In this document: positions 24,201 through 32,641 of the stretch, piece by piece
Numbering within the stretch: position 1 is the first letter of the stretch
How the letters are laid out: every line of letters begins with the position of its first letter
Position numbers and translations under genes: made by a program
DNA from: Bacteroidales bacterium
GTDB lineage: Bacteria; Bacteroidota; Bacteroidia; Bacteroidales; UBA7960
Direction: 5' to 3'
Length of the DNA stretch: 55,538 bases
Assembly: GCA_003559735.1 (NCBI GenBank)
Contig: PWKN01000282.1
Coordinates: 1-55,538, forward strand
Notes under the pieces: model-generated
Told to the model about the DNA's origin: nothing
What the model saw: the letters and a program-made list of their open reading frames with translations, nothing else
The model's database searches: none

Positions 24201-25394
24201 ATGACGGCAAAAACTATTATTCCGGTCGGGCCATATCACCCCCTGCAGGAAGAACCTGAATTGTTCAGGTTATATTGCGATGGTGAGATGGTTACAGATA
24301 TTGAATGGGAAACTGGGTATAACCACCGGGGCATTGAAAAGATCAACGAATCTAAGACCTTTGAACAGATCTTTTTTGTTGTTGAGCGCATATGCGGTAT
24401 TTGTTCTACATCGCACCCTTTTGCCTATGCCAATGCCATGGAAGAAATTGCCCATGTTACTGTGCCTGACCGTGCCAAATATATACGCAGCATTGTTGCC
24501 GAGCTCGAAAGGGTTCACAGTCATTTGCTGTGGGTAGGACTGGCAGGGCATTTTATTGGATACAATACTGTATTTATGTGGGCATGGAAATACAGGGAGC
24601 CGGTATTGGACTTGTTTGAGATAATTACCGGTAATCGAAACAGCTATGCAATGTTTAAGATCGGAGGAGTGCGCAGGGATATTGAAGAAAAAAATTTTAC
24701 AACCATTCTGAATATTTTGGACCGGTTAAAGCCCAAGGTAGAAATGTTGATGAAGGCAGTTGTTGATGATCCTGTTATACATCTGCGAACCAAAGGTATT
24801 GGCGTACTGACAAGGCAGGACATCCTGGATTATTGCGCAGTTGGTCCCACGGCTCGGGCCTCAGGTGTTGACATTGACATTAGGCGCGATGATCCCTATG
24901 CAGCGTATCCACTTGTTGACTGGAAGGTTATTGTTCAGCAGGAGGGAGATATTTTTGCCAAGGCGGTAGTGCGGTTTCTTGAGATATTCGAGTCGATAAG
25001 CATAATAGAACAATGCATAACCAAAATGCAAAAGGGAAAGCCGGCTGAAATTGAAACAAAGGTAAAAGACATCCCTGAAGGAGATGGGTCTGGTCGTTCG
25101 GAGGCACCTCGTGGTGAGGTATTCCATTATGTAAGGACAGATGGCTCCAACTCACCGGTACGCCATAAAATCAGGGCCCCAAGCTATGTAAATGTAGCCA
25201 CATTTAAGAAGTCGTGTGTCGGACAAACCATTACCGATGCAACACTGGCACTGGCAGCGGTTGATCCTTGTTATTGCTGTACTGAACGAATGGCCTATGT
25301 TTATGATGCACGGTCACAAAAAAAGGTGTTGGATGGAGCCGGTTTAATCCGTTTGTCACAAGAACGAACCAGGACACTGAAAAATAAAATGTAA
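24201..25394 (+). CDS. Group 4 [NiFe] hydrogenase large subunit (catalytic)
   Basis: 397 residues from the ATG at 24201 (MTAKTIIPVGPYHP); the track's 24108 start lies inside the NuoC-like gene and adds a non-homologous leader, so 24201 is preferred despite a weak ribosome site. All four Ni ligands are present: L1 ERICGICSTSH (C65, C68) and L2 DPCYCCTERM (C357, C360). This is therefore a true hydrogenase, not a NuoD-like or Ehr-type relative that has lost its cysteines. About 34 residues follow the L2 motif, the C-terminal extension that the HycI-type protease (31939) should remove after Ni insertion. L2 ending in CTER is typical of group 4. Confidence 0.95.
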   Translation: MTAKTIIPVGPYHPLQEEPELFRLYCDGEMVTDIEWETGYNHRGIEKINESKTFEQIFFVVERICGICSTSHPFAYANAMEEIAHVTVPDRAKYIRSIVAELERVHSHLLWVGLAGHFIGYNTVFMWAWKYREPVLDLFEIITGNRNSYAMFKIGGVRRDIEEKNFTTILNILDRLKPKVEMLMKAVVDDPVIHLRTKGIGVLTRQDILDYCAVGPTARASGVDIDIRRDDPYAAYPLVDWKVIVQQEGDIFAKAVVRFLEIFESISIIEQCITKMQKGKPAEIETKVKDIPEGDGSGRSEAPRGEVFHYVRTDGSNSPVRHKIRAPSYVNVATFKKSCVGQTITDATLALAAVDPCYCCTERMAYVYDARSQKKVLDGAGLIRLSQERTRTLKNKM

Positions 25395-25398
25395 TTCC

Positions 25399-27270
25399 AT
25401 GTTCATGAGTGAGCTGCATATTGTCATTTTTTTACCGGTAATTGCCGGAATACTTTTATTCCTGCTTCCGGAAAGGGTATTTACGCTGAAAGGTGTGTTG
25501 TCGGTTTTAGTGGCAGCAGTATGTCTTATCTTTTCTTTTATTTTGTATTTTGAAACCGCTGCAACAGGAACCCTGAACCTTGGCAAAGAGTTTTTTAAGG
25601 ATGGGAGTCTGCTCAATACATTGTTAAAACAGACTGAATCTTTTGCAGCGATGCATACAGACAATCTGTCGAAGCTGATCGTTTTGTTTGTCGGACTGTT
25701 TACATTGATTGTTTCGGTTTATTCGACAGGGTATCTTTTCCCAAAAATAAGACCCAGGCATTATTTCTCATATTTCCTGATCACTGCAGGATGTGCAAAC
25801 GGTGCTGTATTGGCAGATCATATGTTGCTTTTTATTTTTTTCTGGGGAATTATGGGGTTAACCCTGTATAAGCTGATCAAGGGTCATACGAGTATCAGTG
25901 CATCAACGGCGAAAAAGACCTTCATCATGATTGGCGCTTCTGATGGCATCATGATCCTGGGCATCGCGGTGATTATGCATCTGGGATTCCCCTTGTCTAT
26001 CTCGGCCATGGACATACACACTGGTTCGTTTGCTGGCGTAGCAGCATTTTTGTGCCTGGCAGCAGGTGCTTTTACTAAAGCAGGCGCTTTCCCTTTCCAT
26101 ACGTGGGTACCTGATTATGCAAGTTATGCACCTGCAAGTTCTTCGGCATTTCTGCCCGCTTCACTTGACAAGTTGCTTGGTATATATTTTCTTGCCCGTT
26201 TGTGCAACAGTATGTTTGTCCTGAATGACTGGCTAACACTGCTAATGCTGTTTGCCGGAGTGGGAACCATCATAATCGGGGTGATGATGGCGCTGATGCA
26301 GAAAGATTATAAACGCTTACTGGGATATCATGCGGTTTCGCAGGTAGGCTATATGGTAACAGGTTTTGCACTTGGCACTCCCCTTGGCATTGCTGGCGGG
26401 TTGTTTCATTTGATAAACAATGCGTTATATAAAAGTGGGTTGTTCCTGGCTGCCGGTCATGTAGAAAGGCTTACAGGCCGGCATACGATTGACGACCTGG
26501 GTGGGTTGTCGAAAGTAATGCCCGTTACGTTCTTTTCTGTGTTTGTGTTCTCACTCGCCATTTCCGGTGTCCCCCCGCTGAACGGATTTGCTTCCAAATG
26601 GCTGATATATCAGGGCATTATTGAGTTTGGGGAGGGACCTGGATTGGCAAATCAGCTCTGGGTTGTCTGGCTGGCACTGGCAATCATCGGTTCTGCTCTG
26701 ACCCTGGCCAGTTTTATTAAGTTCATATCCGGGATATTTCTTGGGCATACAAAATCCATATACCGGTCTGTCAGGGGGAAAGACATGTTGTATTGCCTTC
26801 CACAGGCAGTGCTCGCAATTATTTGTATCATTTTCGGTGTTTTTGCATCCAATTGGGTAATACCTGGGATCATTCAAAAAGTAAGTGGTGATTTTGCATA
26901 CCCAGGCATATGGGAATCTTCTACGGTGTCGGTATTGGTCATGATTTCAATTTTTGCGGGCCTGACAATATACTGGCTGATGCGCGGCAGAGGGTTCCGT
27001 GTTGACAAAGCTTTTGTTCTTGGTGAGACACAAGACCACAAAACGGGGGGGTATCCCTCAGGCGAATATTACAAGACCATTACTGGCAACCAGGTTATAA
27101 GAATGATATACAGGGGGGCTGAAAAAAAGTATTTTGACATATATGATATTGCAAGAGAAACCGTATTGGGCATCAGCAAGAGATTGAGCTGGTTGCATTC
27201 GGGTATTTTGCCGGTGTACCTGATATGGATCATCGCCGGGTTGCTGGTTATGTTAATCATTTTTATGTAA
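25399..27270 (+). CDS. NuoL/MbhH-like antiporter subunit of the hydrogenase
   Basis: 623 residues, about 14 membrane segments plus a long amphipathic C-terminal part (about 540-600) ending in one more membrane helix. The conserved lysines are present: K227 (FTKAGAFPFHTWVPD) and K400 (GFASKWLIYQG). The glutamate normally next to the Trp in the fifth helix is replaced by Gly (FFWGIMGLTLY, W149-G150), so the canonical Glu/Lys pair of ion-translocating NuoL/MrpD homologues is incomplete. Start 5 bp after the large-subunit stop. It is one of two large antiporter-like subunits in this operon. Confidence 0.9.
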   Translation: MFMSELHIVIFLPVIAGILLFLLPERVFTLKGVLSVLVAAVCLIFSFILYFETAATGTLNLGKEFFKDGSLLNTLLKQTESFAAMHTDNLSKLIVLFVGLFTLIVSVYSTGYLFPKIRPRHYFSYFLITAGCANGAVLADHMLLFIFFWGIMGLTLYKLIKGHTSISASTAKKTFIMIGASDGIMILGIAVIMHLGFPLSISAMDIHTGSFAGVAAFLCLAAGAFTKAGAFPFHTWVPDYASYAPASSSAFLPASLDKLLGIYFLARLCNSMFVLNDWLTLLMLFAGVGTIIIGVMMALMQKDYKRLLGYHAVSQVGYMVTGFALGTPLGIAGGLFHLINNALYKSGLFLAAGHVERLTGRHTIDDLGGLSKVMPVTFFSVFVFSLAISGVPPLNGFASKWLIYQGIIEFGEGPGLANQLWVVWLALAIIGSALTLASFIKFISGIFLGHTKSIYRSVRGKDMLYCLPQAVLAIICIIFGVFASNWVIPGIIQKVSGDFAYPGIWESSTVSVLVMISIFAGLTIYWLMRGRGFRVDKAFVLGETQDHKTGGYPSGEYYKTITGNQVIRMIYRGAEKKYFDIYDIARETVLGISKRLSWLHSGILPVYLIWIIAGLLVMLIIFM

Positions 27271-27283
27271 ACAATGTTTTATT

Positions 27284-27841
27284 ATGGAAGCGATACTTGC
27301 CGTCATAATTATCCTGATGATTGCCGGATCCATATATACCCTGCATGCGCGGGATCTGCTTTCGGCAGTGATTTCTTATGGCATAACGGGTTTCGGACTA
27401 GTAATCTGTTTCCTGTTGTTAAAGGCACCCGATCTGGCTATAGCCCAGCTTGTTGTAGAGATCATCACCCTTATCATTATGATTGCCGTGATACGGATCA
27501 GCACAAGGAAGGACCTGACAGAAAAAACAACCATTCGTGTTGAAGGAGAAAGATATGTAAATCTTCGTTCGGTGGTATATTTTGTTACAGGGGGTGTATT
27601 TATCCTGGGATTTCTCTACTTTTTCATCCAGGCAACATCGGTGCTTGATCCGTTTGGCGTCCATTCGGTACGCATGGCGTCTGTTTATATTGAACAGGGG
27701 GTTGACCTGACTGGTGCCCATAACCTGGTGGCCGGGGTGTTATTTGATTTCAGGGCATTTGATACACTTGGCGAGGCAACCATATTGATTACTGCAGTGA
27801 TTGGTGTTTTAACCGTCTTACGACTCAAAGGAAAGAAATAA
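27284..27841 (+). CDS. MbhD-MbhE fusion (MrpA C-terminal-like subunit)
   Basis: 185 residues, about five membrane segments. Residues 1-80 match the DUF4040/MbhD-type segment (LLLKAPDLAIAQLVVEIITL) and residues about 90-185 match the MbhE/MrpA C-terminal segment (AHNLVAGVLFDFRAFDTLGEATILITAVIGV). In Mbh these are two proteins; here they are one. It starts the Mrp-like cassette A'-B-C-D-E-F-G. Confidence 0.88.
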   Translation: MEAILAVIIILMIAGSIYTLHARDLLSAVISYGITGFGLVICFLLLKAPDLAIAQLVVEIITLIIMIAVIRISTRKDLTEKTTIRVEGERYVNLRSVVYFVTGGVFILGFLYFFIQATSVLDPFGVHSVRMASVYIEQGVDLTGAHNLVAGVLFDFRAFDTLGEATILITAVIGVLTVLRLKGKK

Positions 27842-27846
27842 AAAAT

Positions 27847-28281
27847 ATGGAAGGAATGACCAACATAGTAAAAACCATATCCCGTTTTATGAGCGGAGTG
27901 GTGTTTTTCTTTGGTGTGTATCTGCTTACCAATGGTCACCTGTCACCTGGTGGGGGCTTTGCCGGCGGCACAGTAATGGCTGGAGCATTTGTTTTGATGG
28001 TATTGGCTTTTGGCGACAACATCATGCATCTTCGAAAAACCAAAGAAGGGTCGACTATTATTGAGAATCTTGCTATTCTTATGTTTTTACTGTTCGCTGC
28101 TGCAGGCATGTGGTTGGGTGCAAAGGTTTTTTTTCATAATTATCTGGATATCGGTGTTGCGGGGAAGCTTGTCAGTGCCGGAACCATTCCATTGTTTAAT
28201 GTATTTGTAGGTATTGAAGTGGCCGCTGCACTGTTTACCGTATTTCTTGCATTTGTAATTTTCAAGGAGGAAGAACAATGA
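27847..28281 (+). CDS. mrpB: MrpB/MbhF-like subunit
   Basis: 144 residues, four membrane segments. GVYLLTNGHLSPGGGFAGGTVMAGA near residue 25 and NVFVGIEVAAALFTVFLAFV near the end are characteristic of MnhB-domain proteins. It starts 6 bp after the previous stop (a second ATG at 27859 is possible) and overlaps mrpC by 4 bp. Part of the ion-translocating arm. Confidence 0.92.
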   Translation: MEGMTNIVKTISRFMSGVVFFFGVYLLTNGHLSPGGGFAGGTVMAGAFVLMVLAFGDNIMHLRKTKEGSTIIENLAILMFLLFAAAGMWLGAKVFFHNYLDIGVAGKLVSAGTIPLFNVFVGIEVAAALFTVFLAFVIFKEEEQ

Positions 28282-28613
28282 TCCTGTACATCTTGTGTTT
28301 TATCCTTTTTTTGGTAGGGCTGTTTGGAGCGATCACCCGGCGTAATGTGATCAAGATCGTTCTTGGAATATGTATTATGGAATACAGTCTTAATCTGTTG
28401 CTGATATTGATCGGGTATATGGAAGATGGCGTATCGCCCATAGTGGTAAAGGGGGGAGAATCCAACTTTGTTGATCCTTTGCCACAGGCAATGGTAATCA
28501 CTGTGATCGTGATCGGTCTTGCCACTACTGCAATGTTACTTGCCATTGCCATCAGATTGTATAAAAAACACGGAACGTTCGACATCAGACAAATTAAAAA
28601 CCTTAAAGGCTGA
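28278..28613 (+). CDS. mrpC: MrpC/MbhG/NuoK-like subunit
   Basis: 111 residues with three membrane segments. GLFGAITRRNVIKIVLGICIMEYSLNLLLI includes the conserved Glu of the second helix of MrpC/NuoK, and DPLPQAMVITVIVIGLATTAML is the third helix. It overlaps mrpB by 4 bp (ATGA) and is followed by mrpD after 2 bp. Confidence 0.93.
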   Translation: MILYILCFILFLVGLFGAITRRNVIKIVLGICIMEYSLNLLLILIGYMEDGVSPIVVKGGESNFVDPLPQAMVITVIVIGLATTAMLLAIAIRLYKKHGTFDIRQIKNLKG

Positions 28614-28615
28614 GA

Positions 28616-30160
28616 ATGATGAAAGAATGGATCCCTCTATTTGTTGTTTTGCCACTTGCCGGTGCTTTTATCATTCCGGTGGCTGGAAGTGTGTGGAAGA
28701 GCACTGGCAGGGTTGTTACACCGCTGCTGATGCTGTTTCTGACAGTATTTTCATTGCTTTTCTTTTCCTTTAAACCGCAGGTGATGGTTTATTATGTTGG
28801 CGGGTGGGAGCCTATAGATGGCATCCCTGTGGGAATACATTTTGTGGTTGACGGACTGAGTGTGCTCATGCTTGCAATCATAAATGTCATTGCGTTTGCG
28901 GCCTCATTCTATTCATTATCATATATGCACCGGTTTACTGGTGACAGGTATTTTTATACACTTTTTTGTTTAATGGTTGCCGGCATGAACGGGGTGGTTA
29001 TAACCGGTGACCTGTTTAACTTATTTGTATTTCTCGAGATCGCTGTGATTTCCAGTTATGCTTTGGTGGCTTTTGGTATTGAAAAGGCAGAGCTGGAAGC
29101 ATCGTTCAAGTACCAGGTTCTTGGTGGTGTTGCTTCGCTTCTTATCTTACTGGGTATTGCAGTTATATACTGGCAAACGCAGACATTGAATCTTGCTGAC
29201 ATATCTGTTGTGTTGCAAGAAGCCGGGAACCATAAAACACTGGTATTCGTTCAAATGTTGTTTATTGCAGGTTTTGGTCTCAAGGCCGCCATGATACCTT
29301 TTCATGCCTGGCTCCCCGATGCGCATCCTTCTGCACCCGCCCCTATTTCGGCCATGCTCTCCGGGGTGCTGATCAAAGCGGTAGGTGTGTATTCCATCAT
29401 GCGACTATTCTTCAACATGTTTGCCATAAGTTATGAAATATCCATGCTGATAGTGATCATTGGCACTGTTTCTATGGTAGGTGGTGTTTTTCTGGCGATT
29501 GGTCAATGGGACTTTAAGCGATTACTTGCTTACCACAGTATCAGTCAGATGGGGTATGTGGTTGTTGGTATTGGTATGGGTATGGTGATACTGTCAGTTA
29601 ACGGTGATCAACGTATTGCCACACTGGCCATAACAGGTGGCTTGTTTCACATGGTCAACCATGCAATATTCAAAAGTCTGCTCTTTTTAAATTCAGGAGC
29701 CCTGGAATACAGAACCGGGACACGGATGCTCCGCGAAATGGGTGGGGTGGCTGATCAAATGCCCATTACTTCTGCAAGCACGCTCAGCGCTTCAATGGCT
29801 ATATCGGGTATTCCGCCGTTTAACGGGTTTTTTAGCAAGTTGCTCATAATCATTGCTGCAGTGGCAGGAGGGTTCTATTTAATTGCGGTTTTGGCTGTTG
29901 TTGTTAGTTTTATAACCCTGGCCTCTTTTATGAAAGCACACCGTTATGCCTTTTCAGGCATCCCTAAGTTCAAAGGAAAAAATATGTTGAAAGAAGTGCC
30001 ATTTACCATGGGACTGTCTATGGTTTTTCTGGCATCCATGTGTCTTGGACTCAGCTTGCTGGTAATTCCATTTTTAAGAGACCTTGTGCTGGCCCCAGCG
30101 GTTGATGCACTGATGAACATGTTACATTATTCGCAACACATACATGGATATACATTATGA
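28616..30160 (+). CDS. mrpD: MrpD/MbhH-like antiporter subunit
   Basis: 514 residues, about 14 membrane segments. All canonical charged residues are present: E141 (FVFLEIAVISSYAL), K223 (FGLKAAMIPFHAWLPD) and K408 (GFFSKLLIII). It is therefore expected to be the competent ion-translocating subunit of the two antiporter homologues here. AHPSAPAPISAMLSGVLIKAVG is the typical MrpD loop. It overlaps mrpE by 4 bp. Confidence 0.93.
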   Translation: MMKEWIPLFVVLPLAGAFIIPVAGSVWKSTGRVVTPLLMLFLTVFSLLFFSFKPQVMVYYVGGWEPIDGIPVGIHFVVDGLSVLMLAIINVIAFAASFYSLSYMHRFTGDRYFYTLFCLMVAGMNGVVITGDLFNLFVFLEIAVISSYALVAFGIEKAELEASFKYQVLGGVASLLILLGIAVIYWQTQTLNLADISVVLQEAGNHKTLVFVQMLFIAGFGLKAAMIPFHAWLPDAHPSAPAPISAMLSGVLIKAVGVYSIMRLFFNMFAISYEISMLIVIIGTVSMVGGVFLAIGQWDFKRLLAYHSISQMGYVVVGIGMGMVILSVNGDQRIATLAITGGLFHMVNHAIFKSLLFLNSGALEYRTGTRMLREMGGVADQMPITSASTLSASMAISGIPPFNGFFSKLLIIIAAVAGGFYLIAVLAVVVSFITLASFMKAHRYAFSGIPKFKGKNMLKEVPFTMGLSMVFLASMCLGLSLLVIPFLRDLVLAPAVDALMNMLHYSQHIHGYTL

Positions 30161-30642
30161 GATATTTTGCTTTTTTTATACTGTTAATGGGTCTGTGGCT
30201 GCTGTTTACTTTTCGTGTTGAAGCAGACAGCCTGATCGTGGGGGGAATCTGTGCAGCGGTCACCACAGCTATATTTGGAAAATACTTCCAGGTTCGGGTT
30301 AGATGCTTATTAGAGCCTGCAAGGTATTTCTGGGCATTTTTATATCTTTTTATTTTCTCCTGGGAGTGTCTGAAGGCCAATCTTGATGTAGCTTACAGGG
30401 TGTTGCACCCCAAACTCCCCATAAACCCTGGCATTGTCAAAATAAAACTGAATATACAGTCCGACATCGGGAGGGCAATGCTTGCCAATTCCATTACCAT
30501 GACTCCGGGAACCATAACTGTTGATATCGTTGAAGATCATATTTTCATCCACTGGATCTATGTCAGCACCACAGATCCGGAGGTGTATTCAAAAAAGATT
30601 TGTGGCAGGTTTGAAACATATATCAGGAGGATATTCGAATGA
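30157..30642 (+). CDS. mrpE: MrpE/MbhA-like subunit
   Basis: 161 residues with two or three N-terminal membrane segments and a soluble C-terminal domain. NSITMTPGTITVDIVEDHIFIHWI is the MrpE signature. It overlaps both neighbours by 4 bp, so it is translated in a coupled chain. Confidence 0.93.
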   Translation: MRYFAFFILLMGLWLLFTFRVEADSLIVGGICAAVTTAIFGKYFQVRVRCLLEPARYFWAFLYLFIFSWECLKANLDVAYRVLHPKLPINPGIVKIKLNIQSDIGRAMLANSITMTPGTITVDIVEDHIFIHWIYVSTTDPEVYSKKICGRFETYIRRIFE

Positions 30643-30905
30643 GCACAGCATACAACATTTTTCTTTATCTCTTAATTGCGATGTGTTTTATGTGCCTTTA
30701 TCGTGTGATCAAAGGACCTACCATTGCCGACCGAATGGTTGGTATTGACATAATGGGGATACTGGTAGTGGGCATCACAGCCATAATTGCAGTTAAAACC
30801 GGACAAATGTTTGTTCTGGACATAGGGATTGCATGGATCATCCTAAGCTTTATCGCCACTTTAACACTAGCTAAATATTTAGGGAGGAATAAATTAAATG
30901 AATGA
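30639..30905 (+). CDS. mrpF: MrpF/MbhB-like subunit
   Basis: 88 residues, three membrane segments. YRVIKGPTIADRMVGIDIMG near residue 22 is the MrpF motif, and the third segment is FVLDIGIAWIILSFIATLTLAKYL. Overlaps mrpE by 4 bp and mrpG by 8 bp. Confidence 0.93.
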   Translation: MSTAYNIFLYLLIAMCFMCLYRVIKGPTIADRMVGIDIMGILVVGITAIIAVKTGQMFVLDIGIAWIILSFIATLTLAKYLGRNKLNE

Positions 30906-31287
30906 AACCATCGGACTGATATTGATCTCTGTTGGCGTTTTGTTTGACCTTTTCGGGTGTCTTGGATTGGTTCGTTTTCCGGATGTTTACAATCGTCTTC
31001 AGTCAGCAACCAAATGCGTAACCCTTGGCACGTGGTGCATTTTATTGGGCGTTTTTGTCTGCTATGGATTTACTGAAATCGGAGTAAAAGCTTTGATATC
31101 CATACCTTTGTTGTTTTTTGCAGCAACCGTCGCAGCACATTCCCTGGCTCGCGGGGCGTACCATTATGGTTTTCGACTCTGGGGGAAAAGTGCAGTTGAT
31201 GAGTATGAAAAGGAAGTGAAGCAGATGGAAGCCGGAATGGATAACACGGAAGGTGCGGCATCAGGTGACGCTTCCGGGTCAGCCTAA
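30898..31287 (+). CDS. mrpG: MrpG/MbhC-like subunit
   Basis: 129 residues with three membrane segments. LIGLVRFPDVYNRLQSATKCVTLGT-type sequence (here GLVRFPDVYNRLQSATKCVT near residue 23) identifies MrpG. The C-terminal tail (about 100-129) is hydrophilic and low-complexity. It ends the Mrp-like block, 36 bp before the NuoI-like gene. Confidence 0.92.
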   Translation: MNETIGLILISVGVLFDLFGCLGLVRFPDVYNRLQSATKCVTLGTWCILLGVFVCYGFTEIGVKALISIPLLFFAATVAAHSLARGAYHYGFRLWGKSAVDEYEKEVKQMEAGMDNTEGAASGDASGSA

Positions 31288-31323
31288 TGGTTATATCAGG
31301 TACTGGAAAAAACTTAAACAATC

Positions 31324-31935
31324 ATGAGTTATCCAAAAATCAGAGAAATACGGGAAGCCATTATTTCACTGTTTACCCCGGCATATACAACCCGTTTTCC
31401 TAAAGAACCCCATACTCCCTATGAAAAATTCAGGGGCAAACCCATAGTAGATGATGATCATTGCGTGGGCTGTGAAACCTGTGCCAATGTTTGTCCGCCT
31501 GGTGCAATCCAATGTGCAGACAAAATTGACCAGGAAGTAAGGGTGATTACCAGGAATTATGGTATGTGTATTTTTTGTGGACAATGTGAAGCGCATTGTA
31601 TTACAAAAAAAGGGGTGGCTTTATCTGATACCCAATTTGACCTTTCGGTGTTTGACCCGGAAAGTCTTATTGAAGAACAGGAAAAAGAACTGATCCTGTG
31701 CATGTATTGCAGTGCTGTGATCACAACACGTGATCATTTTAAATTCATACACCGAGTGCTTGGGCCCAAAGCATTCTCATCCATATTAAATATCAACTTA
31801 TTGAATGAAAGGCTGCGACTTGCTGATCCGGAAAGCACACGAGTGAACGTGGTGGATCATCTAAAACGGAAAGATATGTTCAATATTATATGTCCCGATT
31901 GCTTACAGCAGACGCTTGTAAAAGATCTCCTATAG
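31324..31935 (+). CDS. NuoI/MbhN-like 2x[4Fe-4S] hydrogenase subunit with C-terminal CxxC pairs
   Basis: 203 residues. Two [4Fe-4S] motifs are visible: CVGCETCANVCPPGAI near residue 49 and CIFCGQCEAHCITKKG near 80. They continue the wire from the small-subunit cluster to the donor. The C-terminal half has two further CxxC pairs, LCMYCSAV near 127 and ICPDCLQQ near 193, which could hold zinc or another Fe site; this extension is longer than in NuoI. It ends 3 bp before the protease gene. Confidence 0.9.
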   Translation: MSYPKIREIREAIISLFTPAYTTRFPKEPHTPYEKFRGKPIVDDDHCVGCETCANVCPPGAIQCADKIDQEVRVITRNYGMCIFCGQCEAHCITKKGVALSDTQFDLSVFDPESLIEEQEKELILCMYCSAVITTRDHFKFIHRVLGPKAFSSILNINLLNERLRLADPESTRVNVVDHLKRKDMFNIICPDCLQQTLVKDLL

Positions 31936-31938
31936 TAT

Positions 31939-32385
31939 ATGCAGGGAATTCACCAATTGCTCTCAAATCCCCATTTCAGGCTTGTGTTTGCAGGGGTTGG
32001 CAATGTGCTAAGAAACGATGATGGAGTCGGGCCGTATATTGCCAGGCGGATCAATGAAAAAGAAAACCGTATCGTATATATCCCTGAATCATGTATGGAT
32101 CGTTATATTTATCCCATCAACAAAGCAAATCCTGATGCACTGATAATTATTGACTGTGTAGAAATGGGGAAGATCCCAGGTTATTGGGAGAGCTTATCCG
32201 TCGAAATTATTTCTGACACAACATACCATAGCCATAATCTTTCTTTAAAAAAGCTGGGTAAGTTCATTCAATCACCTGTATGGGTTATTGGAATCCAACC
32301 TGGTAACATAGATGTAGGAGAGCGCATTTCGCTGCCTGTAATGCATGCTGCCGCTGAGATCATATCCTTTATCAACAATCATTGA
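31939..32385 (+). CDS. hycI: Hydrogenase maturation endopeptidase, HycI type
   Basis: 148 residues. FAGVGNVLRNDDGVGPYIARRI near residue 17 is the HyaD/HycI signature with the nickel-sensing Asp, and LIIIDCVEMGKIPG holds the second conserved Asp. It cleaves the C-terminal extension of the large subunit after Ni is inserted. As last gene of the operon it is dedicated to the large subunit at 24201. Confidence 0.93.
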   Translation: MQGIHQLLSNPHFRLVFAGVGNVLRNDDGVGPYIARRINEKENRIVYIPESCMDRYIYPINKANPDALIIIDCVEMGKIPGYWESLSVEIISDTTYHSHNLSLKKLGKFIQSPVWVIGIQPGNIDVGERISLPVMHAAAEIISFINNH

Positions 32386-32543
32386 CTATTTTCTTCTTTA
32401 TTTTTTTGTTTGTTTTCGTTGGCCTGGTTCCTTCAAAGGCTGTTGATGTGCTGTATTAAGATATACAGGCATTTGCAAGAGCCGGACTATAACTATAATT
32501 TAGTCTGATTCTAAATTTATGCATTCTTCCAAAATAATTAAAG

Positions 32544-32555
32544 AAATAATTATTT
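32544..32555. promoter_or_regulatory. AT-rich palindrome upstream of the first [FeFe] hydrogenase operon
   Basis: AAATAATTATTT, a perfect 12-bp palindrome flanked by AATTAAAG and AATTC, centred 23.5 bp upstream of the -7 box. Rex operators contain an AT-rich centre, but the flanking TTGTGA-type arms are not seen, so the assignment is only suggestive. Confidence 0.3.
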
Positions 32556-32572
32556 AATTCAAAACCTCTTGT

Positions 32573-32580
32573 TAATTTTG
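32573..32580 (+). promoter_or_regulatory. -7 box of the first [FeFe] hydrogenase operon
   Basis: TAATTTTG matches TAnnTTTG at every fixed position, 61 bp before the hydC ATG. Confidence 0.55.
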
Positions 32581-32641
32581 CCGCTGAAAAATACTGATTG
32601 TCAAATATTATTAAGGAATAAAAATTCAGAAAGGGATAAGT

